Positions 1-6,184 are shown, counted from the stretch's first letter. The stretch: 8,276 bases of DNA from Akkermansiaceae bacterium UBA1315 (GCA_002307065.1 DBTN01000027.1:57056-65331); one strand, 5' to 3'. Translations and numbers: made by a program. The notes: generated from the sequence alone by a model not told the origin.

Positions 1-1445
1 ATGATCTCGAGGTGAAGCTCACCCATGCCAGCGATGATCGTTTGACCGGTTTCTTCGTCGGTTCGGACGAGGAAGGTCGGGTCCTCTTCCGAAAGGCGGG
101 CGAGAGCCAGAGCCAGTTTTTCCTGGTCGGCTTTGGTTTTCGGCTCGACGGCCATCGAGATGACCGGTTCCGGGAAAGTAGGCGGCTCGAGGACGACGTC
201 GTGTCCTTCGGCAGCGAGGGTGTCACCAGTCGTGACATTTTTGATTCCGACCATCGCAGCGATATCGCCGGCGTAACAGGCGTCGATGTCGGTGTGCTGA
301 TTGGATTGGATCCGGATCAGGCGACCCACACGCTCGGAGCGGCGGGTGCGGGGGTTGTAAACCGTGTCCCCTTTTTTGACGACGCCGGAGTAAACGCGGA
401 AGAAAACGAGTTTGCCGACGAATTTGTCAGCCCAAAGTTTGAAAGCGAGAGCGACGAATTTTTCGCTGTCGGAGGTTTTGACCTCGATTTGAGTTTCCTC
501 ATTGTCGGGATCCATGCCGATGGCCGACGGAATGTCCAGCGGGCTTGGGAGGTAATCAACGACGGCGTCGAGCAGATACTGGACGCCTTTGTTTTTGAAA
601 GCGGAACCGCCAGCCACTGGAATCAGTTTGTTGGCGATGGTTGCGCGGCGGATGCCTTGCTTCAGCTCTTCTTTGGTGATCGTTTCCTCATTGAGGAACT
701 TTTCGCCAACCACGTCATCGACATCGGCGACGGCGCTGAGGAGCTCGTCGTAAGCGTCACGACAGAGGTCGATGAGATCGCCTTCGAGCTCTTTGACCGT
801 GTAGGTCGAACCGAACTTGTCGTCATCGGAGAAATAAACCGCCTTCTGATTGACCACGTCGATTTGACCGATCAGTTGGTCTTCCGCACCGATTGGGATC
901 AGGATACGGATGGCATTGGCGCCGAGTTTTTCGCGAACTTCGGCAACGACGTTTTCAAAATCGGCACCGGTTCGGTCCATCTTATTGACGAACACCAAAC
1001 GCGGAACGTTGTATTTCGTCGCTTGGCGCCAGACGGTTTCGGTTTGCGGTTGCACACCGGCGACTGCGTCAAAAACGACGATCGCACCATCGAGAACCCG
1101 GAGAGAACGCTCGACTTCAGCGGTGAAGTCGACGTGCCCAGGAGTATCGATGATGTTGATACGTTGCTTTTGTTCGGGGAAAAGCTTGGTCATCCCCTCT
1201 TCCGTGCGCTGCCACCATTCGGTGGTCACGGCGGCAGAGGTGATGGTGATTCCCCGTTCACGCTCCTGCTCCATCCAATCGGTCGTCGCGCCACCATCGT
1301 GGACTTCGCCGATTTTGTGAATCATCCCAGTGTAGAAAAGAATCCGCTCGGTGAGCGTCGTCTTTCCCGCGTCAATATGCGCAGCGACCCCGATATTCCG
1401 GGTGCGCTCGAGCGTGTATTGACGATTTGGACTGTTAGGATTCAC
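1..1445 (-). CDS. fusA: Translation elongation factor G, 3' end outside window
   Basis: EF-G is the cytoplasmic GTPase that drives ribosome translocation and, with ribosome recycling factor, helps split ribosomes after termination. About 481 residues are visible of roughly 700; the C-terminal domains lie beyond the left edge. Seen: G1 loop AHIDAGKTT (residues 22-30), switch I RGIT (64-67), G3 DTPGH (100-104), G4 NKMD (154-157), a G5-like GSAFKNKGV, then the domain II beta-barrel, ending in GMGELHLEI of domain III. The start is GTG: an in-frame TAG lies five codons upstream and the next ATG falls inside the G domain. No Shine-Dalgarno sequence precedes it. It follows rpsG by 40 bp in the classic str operon order, so it is probably co-transcribed and perhaps translationally coupled. 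The G-domain motifs are intact. Identity is certain; the start is very likely. Confidence 0.97.
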   Translation of the reverse strand, partial: MNPNSPNRQYTLERTRNIGVAAHIDAGKTTLTERILFYTGMIHKIGEVHDGGATTDWMEQERERGITITSAAVTTEWWQRTEEGMTKLFPEQKQRINIIDTPGHVDFTAEVERSLRVLDGAIVVFDAVAGVQPQTETVWRQATKYNVPRLVFVNKMDRTGADFENVVAEVREKLGANAIRILIPIGAEDQLIGQIDVVNQKAVYFSDDDKFGSTYTVKELEGDLIDLCRDAYDELLSAVADVDDVVGEKFLNEETITKEELKQGIRRATIANKLIPVAGGSAFKNKGVQYLLDAVVDYLPSPLDIPSAIGMDPDNEETQIEVKTSDSEKFVALAFKLWADKFVGKLVFFRVYSGVVKKGDTVYNPRTRRSERVGRLIRIQSNQHTDIDACYAGDIAAMVGIKNVTTGDTLAAEGHDVVLEPPTFPEPVISMAVEPKTKADQEKLALALARLSEEDPTFLVRTDEETGQTIIAGMGELHLEI

Positions 1446-1453
1446 GGTGGAGA

Positions 1454-1466
1454 GCCGCTAAGCGGC
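1454..1466 (-). other. Small hairpin in the rpsG-fusA gap
   Basis: A perfect 5-bp inverted repeat (GCCGC / GCGGC) with a 3-nt loop lies between the rpsG stop and the fusA GTG start, 8 nt before the start on the mRNA. It sits where a Shine-Dalgarno sequence would normally be. It could affect fusA initiation or be chance in GC-rich sequence; only the inverted repeat itself is seen. Confidence 0.35.
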
Positions 1467-1485
1467 AATGGAGGCTTTCTGATTC

Positions 1486-1959
1486 TTAGAAACGGAAGTG
1501 AGCGAAAGCGCGGTTTGCCTGCGCCATCTTGTGAACGTCGTCGCGCTTGCGAACGGTGCTGCCCTGATTGTTTGCGGCGTCTTTGATCTCGTTGGCGAGA
1601 GCGACGTGCATCGGGGTGCCCTTGCGGTTGCGGGCGTAGTTGACGAGCCAGCGCATGGCGAGGGACTCGGAACGGTCAGCAGCAACTTCGAGTGGCACTT
1701 GGTAGGTCGCACCACCGACGCGGCGGGATTTCACTTCCACGCGTGGTTTCGAATTTTCGACGGCACGGGTGATGACTTCAAGAGGATCGACAGTGTCGAT
1801 GCCTTCGTTGGCGCGGTCGATCGCAGCATACACGATGCGTTGAGCGAGGGAGCGCTTTCCGGAACGCATCACTTTGCTGATAAGGTGACCGACGAGAGAA
1901 CTGTCGTAACGTGGGTCGCGACGGTCTGGCTTGGTGAATACTCGCTTGCGGCGTGGCAT
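1486..1959 (-). CDS. rpsG: 30S ribosomal protein S7
   Basis: S7 is the primary protein that nucleates assembly of the 30S head by binding the 3' major domain of 16S rRNA near the E site. The 157-residue product has the family's usual length. Seen: the basic N-terminus MPRRKR, the helical core with LISKVMRSGKR and KPRVEVKSRRVGGATYQVP (the beta-hairpin arm region), RWLVNYARNRKG, and the C-terminal KRDDVHKMAQANRAFAHFRF typical of bacterial S7. The ATG start matches the conserved N-terminus. The 32-bp gap after rpsL and 40-bp gap before fusA fit one transcript. The mRNA just upstream is pyrimidine-rich (CCTCCACC) with no Shine-Dalgarno sequence. In E. coli S7 represses its own operon by binding the S12-S7 gap; this gap is much shorter, so that control may not apply here. 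Confidence 0.98.
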   Translation of the reverse strand: MPRRKRVFTKPDRRDPRYDSSLVGHLISKVMRSGKRSLAQRIVYAAIDRANEGIDTVDPLEVITRAVENSKPRVEVKSRRVGGATYQVPLEVAADRSESLAMRWLVNYARNRKGTPMHVALANEIKDAANNQGSTVRKRDDVHKMAQANRAFAHFRF

Positions 1960-1991
1960 GGCGTTGAAAGGTAAAAGGTGGAGGATTTAGA

Positions 1992-2399
1992 TTACTTGCC
2001 TTTTTTGGCAGGAGCCGCGGCTGCACCGGGCTTCGGACGCTTCGCACCATACTTGGAGCGGGATTGACGGCGCTTATCGACACCAAGGGTATCGAGCGAT
2101 CCGCGGACGATGTGGTAACGCACACCTGGAAGGTCCTTCACCCGTCCACCGCGAACGAGGACGATGGAGTGTTCTTGAAGGTTGTGGCCTTCACCGCCGA
2201 TGTAGGCGATGACTTCGAAACCGTTGGTCAAGCGGACCTTGGCGACCTTACGAAGCGCTGAGTTCGGCTTCTTCGGGGTGCGGGTCATCACTTGAAGACA
2301 AACTCCGCGGCGTTGTGGGCAGTTTACAAGAGCGGGTGACTTCGACTTTTCGGCCGGAGTGTGGCGTCCCTTGCGAACGAGCTGATTGATGGTCGGCAT
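1992..2399 (-). CDS. rpsL: 30S ribosomal protein S12
   Basis: S12 lies at the decoding centre of the 30S subunit and helps control codon-anticodon accuracy. The 135-residue product begins PTINQLVRKGR and contains TPKKPNSALRKV and RGGRVKDLPGVRYH, both hallmarks. Lys43 and Lys88 (numbered with Met1), the classic positions of streptomycin-resistance substitutions, are both lysine. Asp89 follows, the residue that RimO methylthiolates in bacteria that have that enzyme. Compared with E. coli S12 (124 residues) there is a C-terminal tail rich in Ala, Pro and Lys (PGAAAAPAKKGK), as in several other phyla. A weak Shine-Dalgarno-like AGGA lies 4 nt before the ATG. It is the first gene of the str operon, followed by rpsG and fusA. 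Confidence 0.98.
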   Translation of the reverse strand: MPTINQLVRKGRHTPAEKSKSPALVNCPQRRGVCLQVMTRTPKKPNSALRKVAKVRLTNGFEVIAYIGGEGHNLQEHSIVLVRGGRVKDLPGVRYHIVRGSLDTLGVDKRRQSRSKYGAKRPKPGAAAAPAKKGK

Positions 2400-2615
2400 G
2401 ATTTCCTACGTGGTTCTGATTTTCCCATTGGGACAAACCGGAGCGCCGACGAGGAATCCTCGTAAGAGCTTTTTTCCGGAGCTGCACCCGATAAATTTTC
2501 CCTATGTGTGGCAAGCTTCGTTAAAACGTCAGCATGCCGCGGTGTGGGGGGGCGACCATAGGAATCGCGCCCCTCCTGACAAGTCCTATTTTGAATATTT
2601 CATCAAATTTTTTGC
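2400..2615 (-). promoter_or_regulatory. rpsL operon leader with possible promoter
   Basis: No gene is apparent in this 216-bp stretch between the arsR terminator and rpsL. On the minus strand TTGTCA (2582-2577) and TATGGT (2560-2555), 16 bp apart, resemble sigma-70 -35 and -10 boxes; an AT-rich stretch (2583-2615) lies just upstream, as an UP element might. This would give an mRNA leader of about 150 nt. The leader holds a perfect 7-bp inverted repeat around a single base (2449-2463) and two GCTCCGG blocks. The box assignment is by eye and weak; that the region drives the str operon is inferred from gene order. Confidence 0.35.
2449..2463. repeat. Perfect inverted repeat in the rpsL leader
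   Basis: ACGAGGA and TCCTCGT flank one central base. As RNA it could form a 6-bp stem with a 3-nt loop; as DNA it could be a dimeric protein site. It lies about 50 bp before the rpsL ATG. It has no run of T on either side, so it is not a typical terminator. Confidence 0.5.
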
Positions 2616-2649
2616 AAAAACGGGATTTTTTCGCAAAAAACCCGGTTTT
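2616..2649 (-). terminator. Rho-independent terminator after arsR
   Basis: Two long arms (2616-2631 and 2635-2649) pair around a 3-nt CGC loop. Reading on the minus strand the stem is AAAACCGGG, then six T against six A, then CCCG, with one mismatch and one bulged base. It is followed by TTTTT. It starts inside the arsR stop codon. The plus strand also has TTTT after the stem, so it may stop transcription from both sides and isolate the str operon promoter from arsR. Confidence 0.75.
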
Positions 2650-2968
2650 AGACCGGTTTGAGGTCTGGCTCGGCGGCGGCGATTAACTTCAACAAACCCG
2701 GAAAACGTTCTTCGAGTTCCTCTCGCCGCAGGGATGTCATGCATTTCGTCCCCTCGACTTGGGTGAAAATCACACCTGCGCCCCTTAGCACCTCGAAATG
2801 ATGCGAGCGAGTCGCCTTCGAAACTTCCAGCGGCACCTCGTTGCACGCCAGCGCATAATCCTTGGCGAGGAGCTCGCGCACAATCGCCAACCGGCACGGA
2901 TCGGATAAGGCCTGCAGAAGAACTGGCAGAGAAATTTCGTCGATCGGCGGGTGGGAATAGACTTTCAT
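2648..2968 (-). CDS. ArsR-family winged-helix transcriptional repressor
   Basis: A small dimeric DNA-binding repressor, probably controlling the divergent reductase gene. With the ATG start at 2968 it has 106 residues; an in-frame TTG at 3004 would add 12. ATG is preferred because related regulators begin near MK..xHP and because the longer form would overlap a repeated block (2992-3000) that looks like control DNA. Seen: LLQALSDPCRLAIVRELL (helices before the wing), then SKATRSHHFEVLRGAGVI (about 50-67, recognition helix), the wing with EGTKCM, and RREELEERFPGLL. Cys25, Cys42 and Cys76 are present, but no classical CxC metal site of ArsR/SmtB is seen, so the signal may be an electrophile or redox state rather than arsenic. 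That last point is inference. The family call is firm; the ligand is unknown. Confidence 0.9.
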   Translation of the reverse strand: MKVYSHPPIDEISLPVLLQALSDPCRLAIVRELLAKDYALACNEVPLEVSKATRSHHFEVLRGAGVIFTQVEGTKCMTSLRREELEERFPGLLKLIAAAEPDLKPV

Positions 2969-2991
2969 CCCCAAGAAGCTGGCATCGATTT

Positions 2992-3000
2992 TAAGGTTCG
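2992..3000. repeat. TAAGGTTCG block, arsR-proximal copy
   Basis: This 9-bp block recurs exactly at 3042-3050, 50 bp away. The copy lies in the arsR 5' untranslated region if arsR starts at 2968. A pair of identical blocks on either side of the shared control region suggests regulator sites, but binding is inferred. Confidence 0.45.
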
Positions 3001-3019
3001 CCAACGATCGAAGTTTAAT

Positions 3020-3047
3020 TTGACCTCATCGGACACTTTGCTAAGGT
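3020..3047 (+). promoter_or_regulatory. Possible promoter of the alkene reductase gene
   Basis: TTGACC (3020-3025) and TAAGGT (3042-3047), separated by 16 bp, resemble sigma-70 boxes. Transcription would begin near 3054, after an in-frame ATG at 3051, which supports the downstream start at 3084. The -10 box overlaps the second TAAGGTTCG block, so a protein bound there would block RNA polymerase. Assignment is by eye. Confidence 0.4.
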
Positions 3048-3063
3048 TCGATGATTTTCGAAC
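3042..3063. promoter_or_regulatory. Candidate operator in the arsR-reductase gap
   Basis: The second TAAGGTTCG block (3042-3050) runs into a perfect 6-bp inverted repeat, GTTCGA (3046-3051) and TCGAAC (3058-3063), with a 6-bp spacer. ArsR-family dimers bind imperfect inverted repeats near the promoters they control. The position over the proposed -10 box and start point fits repression, presumably by the neighbouring ArsR protein. Confidence 0.4.
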
Positions 3064-3083
3064 AAAAAATTCGTTCCCGTTTT

Positions 3084-4136
3084 ATGCCTACTCTATTTGA
3101 CCCCGTCACCATCGGCGCCTGGACGCTGCCCAACCGCATCATCATGGCTCCTCTCACCCGTTGCCGCGCCAGCGAAGGCCGCGTACCGAACGACCTGATG
3201 AAAGAATATTATCTCCAGCGCTCGACCGCTGGATTGATCATCACGGAGGCGACCTCCGTCACGCCGATGGGAGTTGGCTATCCAAACACGCCGGGTATTT
3301 GGTCGGACGAGCAAGTCGCCGGTTGGAAAAACATCACCGAAGCCGTGCATGCTGCGGGTGGGCGCATCATCCTACAGCTCTGGCATGTGGGTCGCATTTC
3401 CGATCCGGTTTATTTAAATGGGGAGCTGCCCGTCGCACCGAGCGCGATCGCGGCGGAAGGCCACGTCAGCCTGATCCGGCCGATGAAAAACTTCGTCACC
3501 CCGCGTGCCCTCGAGCTCGACGAAATCCCGGGCATCATCGAGGCCTACAAAAAAGGCGCTGAAAATGCGAAAGCCGCCGGCTTCGACGGAGTCGAAATCC
3601 ACGGAGCGAATGGCTACCTGCTCGACCAATTCCTGCAGGATAAAACCAATCACCGCACCGACGAGTACGGTGGATCGTTGGAAAACCGGGCACGTCTCAT
3701 GCTCGAAGTCACCGACGCCGTTGTTTCCGTTTGGGGGGCCGATCGCGTAGGCATGCACATCGCCCCGCGTGGCGATGCTCACGACATGGGCGACTCGGAT
3801 CTTTTGAAAACCTTCAGCTACGTCGCCACCGAGCTTGGCAAACGCCGCATCGCATTCATCTGCGCCCGCGAAAAACAAGCGCCCGACAGCATCGGACCTG
3901 CTTTGAAAAAGGCCTTCGGCGGCACCTACATTTCCAACGAAAAATTCACGCTGGAATCGAGCAACGCCATCCTGGAAACCGGGGATGCGGACGCCGTCGC
4001 TTTCGGAATCCCCTTTATCGCCAACCCTGATCTCGTGGAGCGCTTCGCAAAAAACGCCGCACTCAACAAACCCGAGCCGACGACCTTTTACGGCTCCGGG
4101 CCAAAAGGTTACACCGACTATCCATTTCTGAGTTGA
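3084..4136 (+). CDS. Old Yellow Enzyme family alkene reductase (NemA-like)
   Basis: An FMN-dependent NAD(P)H oxidoreductase predicted to reduce activated C=C bonds, and in relatives nitro groups or nitrate esters, in the cytoplasm. With the ATG at 3084 it has 350 residues, starting MPTLFDPVTIGAWTLPNRI as the family does; an ATG at 3051 would add 11 residues but lies over the promoter. Seen: MAPLTR with Thr25, LQLWH (Gln98, Trp100), the substrate-binding His173 and Asn176 pair in IHGANGY with Tyr178, and EYGGSLENR (194-202), all in TIM-barrel order, ending FIANPDL and TDYPFLS. Two positions that are usually flavin-contacting Arg are His225 (VGMHIAP) and Ile309 (AFGIPFIANPDL); I believe a common bacterial subgroup has similar changes, so the enzyme is probably active. 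Divergence from arsR suggests induction by its substrate. Confidence 0.93.
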   Translation: MPTLFDPVTIGAWTLPNRIIMAPLTRCRASEGRVPNDLMKEYYLQRSTAGLIITEATSVTPMGVGYPNTPGIWSDEQVAGWKNITEAVHAAGGRIILQLWHVGRISDPVYLNGELPVAPSAIAAEGHVSLIRPMKNFVTPRALELDEIPGIIEAYKKGAENAKAAGFDGVEIHGANGYLLDQFLQDKTNHRTDEYGGSLENRARLMLEVTDAVVSVWGADRVGMHIAPRGDAHDMGDSDLLKTFSYVATELGKRRIAFICAREKQAPDSIGPALKKAFGGTYISNEKFTLESSNAILETGDADAVAFGIPFIANPDLVERFAKNAALNKPEPTTFYGSGPKGYTDYPFLS

Positions 4137-4149
4137 ATGACTCGACGGT

Positions 4150-4180
4150 CCTGTGGCGGTGGCGCGACTGCCGCTACAGG
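4150..4180. repeat. REP-like hairpin between convergent genes
   Basis: A 10-bp outer stem (4150-4159 with 4171-4180, one G-T pair) extends by three more pairs, two of them G-T, to a CGCGA loop. It begins 14 bp after the reductase stop and includes the methyltransferase stop codon (4174-4176). There is no T run on either side, so it may be a bidirectional structural terminator, an mRNA stabiliser or a copy of a dispersed palindrome. Only one copy is seen in the window. Confidence 0.5.
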
Positions 4181-4911
4181 CGCCGTTTCCAGACGGTCAC
4201 CAACGACCGGGTCCACTGGAATTTTCGCGCCGTCTCGCGGATTAAAAACGGCTCATCCACTTCCCGGATCAGCTCGAATGTCGGGTTCAGCGAATTTTTG
4301 AGCCAAGCCAACGTGCCGCCCACCGGCCAGTTTGAAACCGGTGTGAACTCTTCAAGCCAAGTGCACGGCGTCGCCAAAACCAGCTCCCCGCCGGGTTTGA
4401 CCAAATTGGGGAAACGCTCCAGCAACCGGTTCGGCTCGGGCAATCGACAAAGCAAATTCGCCGCATGGACGCGGTCGAACTGAATCAAATCCGTAGGCAA
4501 ATCCATCGCATCGCCCTGCGTGAAATGAACGCCTGAACGGTCGATTCCGGCCGGTGCACGAGCGATCAGCTCCGTTTTTAAACCTGCTTCCTCCCATCGA
4601 GCATACGAAATCATCTCACCCCGCCCCAGCTTTTCAGCGGCAGCGATGAAGGAGTGGGAAAAATCGATCCCTAGCACTTCGTCGCAATTTCTCGCCATTT
4701 CAAAGGTGGAGCGGCCGACCGCACACCCCAAGTCCAGCCCTCTTTCCACCTCGCTCTCAGAAAAATGGGCGACTGTTCGTTGCGGAAATCCGAGTGCGTC
4801 CTGCATGCCCGTCGGCCAATTTCCGCCCGGTGGCAGAATTTCCGAGTCCTGGCCGAAATGGAACAGCAAATACTCGGCAAGAAGTTTTTCGGTTTCGTAA
4901 ATCGCACTCAT
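4174..4911 (-). CDS. Putative 4-mercaptohistidine N1-methyltransferase (OvoA C-terminal type)
   Basis: A class I SAM-dependent methyltransferase resembling the C-terminal domain of OvoA, which methylates 5-thiohistidine in ovothiol synthesis. The 245-residue product has motif I DLGCAVGRS (60-68), the acidic residue Asp83 in VLGIDFS, QGDAMDLP (132-139), KPGG (172-175) and the characteristic TWLEEFTPVSNW (184-195). The N-terminal YETEKLLAEYLLFHFG is also typical of this subfamily. ATG at 4911 is chosen; a TTG two codons upstream is possible. No sulfoxide synthase or PLP lyase gene lies in the window, so ovothiol or a related thiol or selenol product is inferred from family only. It is divergent from the XylR-type regulator with about 120 bp between them and converges on the reductase gene. 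The methyltransferase fold is certain; the substrate is likely but unproven. Confidence 0.85.
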   Translation of the reverse strand: MSAIYETEKLLAEYLLFHFGQDSEILPPGGNWPTGMQDALGFPQRTVAHFSESEVERGLDLGCAVGRSTFEMARNCDEVLGIDFSHSFIAAAEKLGRGEMISYARWEEAGLKTELIARAPAGIDRSGVHFTQGDAMDLPTDLIQFDRVHAANLLCRLPEPNRLLERFPNLVKPGGELVLATPCTWLEEFTPVSNWPVGGTLAWLKNSLNPTFELIREVDEPFLIRETARKFQWTRSLVTVWKRRL

Positions 4912-4955
4912 CCGCAACCGTCTTAGTCATCAACAGTTGGAATGCAAAGCGGGTA

Positions 4956-4986
4956 GTTATGCGCGTTATAACAAATTCTATGCACG
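4956..4986. promoter_or_regulatory. Candidate regulator site: two half-sites 21 bp apart
   Basis: TATGCGCG (4958-4965) and TATGCACG (4979-4986) match at 7 of 8 bases and start 21 bp apart, two turns of the helix. AraC-type proteins bind direct repeats with this spacing. Between them is the 8-bp palindrome GTTATAAC (4965-4972), whose TATAAC could be a -10 box on either strand. No good -35 box is seen. The site lies between the divergent methyltransferase and regulator genes, so self-control and control of the neighbour are plausible. Confidence 0.4.
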
Positions 4987-5029
4987 ACAGCGCATTTACA
5001 AACTTCGCCAAACCCGCCTTTCATCGGGC

Positions 5030-6163
5030 ATGCCCCCCCCAGCATATCGCCAAGTCGGCGTGATGATCGACGCCTTGAATGGCTATGGTCTCCGAATCCT
5101 CGATGGAATCATTCGCTATGCGCAACAGCGCTCAGATTGGCGAATTTCCTTTTTTGACCGCGAACGAAAGGAGCTCGCCGATCTGGTGGGAACCTGGAAA
5201 GGCGACGGAATCATTTGCACCGCCACCGACTCTCGGTTCCGCGACTCTGCGCTCGAACGCAAAATCCCCATCATCAACGTCACCGGCCGCAGCAACGACC
5301 CTGCGTTTATCAACGTCATCGGCGACGACCGAGCCGCGGGTGCCGCTGCCGCAAATTTCCTGCTCGATCGTGGATTTCGATCATTCGGATTCATCCGACG
5401 GCGGGAAAATGCGATTTTTTCGACCGAACGCAGTCGCGGATTTACCGAAACGATCGCCGCCGCCGGTTTCAAGGCCCCGATTTTCGCCGTCAGCCCGTCC
5501 GGCGATGATGAATTGACCGAGTGGATTTCAAAACTCCCCCGTCCGCTGGGGATCTCCACCTCCGGCGACCGCCAAGCATCGATGGCGATCGAATCGTGTT
5601 TCCGGCTCGGCCTGCGCGTGCCGGAAGAAGTCGCGATTCTCGGAACGGGGAATTACGAGCAACTTTGCGAACTTTGCTCCCCCACCCTTTCCAGTCTCGA
5701 CATCGACATGGCGCGACGAGGCTTCGAAGCCGCTCAATTGCTAAACGAAATTTTCGAAGGAAAGCCTCGCCCCGAACAAGCGATTCTCGTCCCTCATGCC
5801 CATGTCGTCGAACGTCAATCGACCGGTGCTTACGCCTTCAAGGACAATGATGTCGTTGCCGCGCTGCGTTTCATCCGGGAAAACGCGACCCGCACGATCA
5901 ACGTCCGCGATGTCGTCGCCGCGACAAAAATTTCGCGACGTTCGCTCGAAGGACGCTTCAACAAGCTGATTGGCCGCACGCTTCACGACGAAATCTGGAA
6001 AGCGCATTTTGATCTCGCGACCCGGTTGCTGGCGTCGACCGATCTTTCGCTGCAAGAAACGGCAGAGCGTTCCGGATTTCGAACTGCGAGCGCTTTGGTC
6101 AATCTTTTCCGTCAGCGCTACGGCCAAACGCCCAAAGAATATCGCGTCGCGAACCGGCGTTGA
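5030..6163 (+). CDS. XylR-type transcriptional regulator (LacI-like sensor plus AraC-type domain)
   Basis: A cytoplasmic one-component regulator. Residues about 6-255 form a periplasmic-binding-protein-like sensor (RQVGVMIDALNGYGLRILDGIIRYA, DRAAGAAAANFLLDRGF, VPEEVAILGTGNYEQLCEL, PTLSSLDIDMARRGFEAA). Residues about 272-372 form a two-helix-turn-helix AraC domain with ISRRSLEGRF and LSLQETAERSGF, ending RYGQTPKEYR. The 377-residue length matches XylR of E. coli and its many homologues in Verrucomicrobiota and Planctomycetes. The ATG at 5030 puts the sensor at the usual distance from the N-terminus; an in-frame TTG at 4937 would add 31 unrelated residues. Eight C bases follow the start codon directly. 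The ligand cannot be read from sequence and no sugar genes lie nearby. The divergent methyltransferase gene is the most obvious target besides itself. Confidence 0.9.
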   Translation: MPPPAYRQVGVMIDALNGYGLRILDGIIRYAQQRSDWRISFFDRERKELADLVGTWKGDGIICTATDSRFRDSALERKIPIINVTGRSNDPAFINVIGDDRAAGAAAANFLLDRGFRSFGFIRRRENAIFSTERSRGFTETIAAAGFKAPIFAVSPSGDDELTEWISKLPRPLGISTSGDRQASMAIESCFRLGLRVPEEVAILGTGNYEQLCELCSPTLSSLDIDMARRGFEAAQLLNEIFEGKPRPEQAILVPHAHVVERQSTGAYAFKDNDVVAALRFIRENATRTINVRDVVAATKISRRSLEGRFNKLIGRTLHDEIWKAHFDLATRLLASTDLSLQETAERSGFRTASALVNLFRQRYGQTPKEYRVANRR

Positions 6164-6180
6164 ACCGGTTCGCATCGACG
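6145..6180. terminator. Hairpin between regulator and ftsZ ends
   Basis: A perfect 9-bp inverted repeat (6149-6157 and 6165-6173, GCGAACCGG against CCGGTTCGC, 7-nt loop) extends with a bulge through CGTC and GACG to 6145-6180. It includes the regulator stop codon (6161-6163) and lies 5 bp beyond the ftsZ stop. A T-rich stretch follows on the plus strand (6184-6197) but not a clean T run, and none follows on the minus strand. It is probably a shared terminator for the two convergent genes. Confidence 0.5.
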
Positions 6181-6184
6181 GCGA

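Noticed and set aside
12..1586. Long open frame of 524 codons on the plus strand
   Set aside because: It is antisense to fusA and rpsG, whose protein motifs are unmistakable; long antisense frames are common opposite GC-rich, highly expressed genes, and its translation matches no family I know.
3051..3083. Earlier ATG start for the reductase gene
   Set aside because: It would place the start over the likely promoter and inverted repeat, and adds 11 residues that the family lacks.
3414..3878. Minus-strand frame opposite the reductase gene
   Set aside because: It is a shadow of the reductase reading frame with no domain or start signal.
4937..5029. TTG start for the XylR-type regulator
   Set aside because: The added 31 residues do not resemble the family N-terminus and would cover the candidate regulator half-sites.
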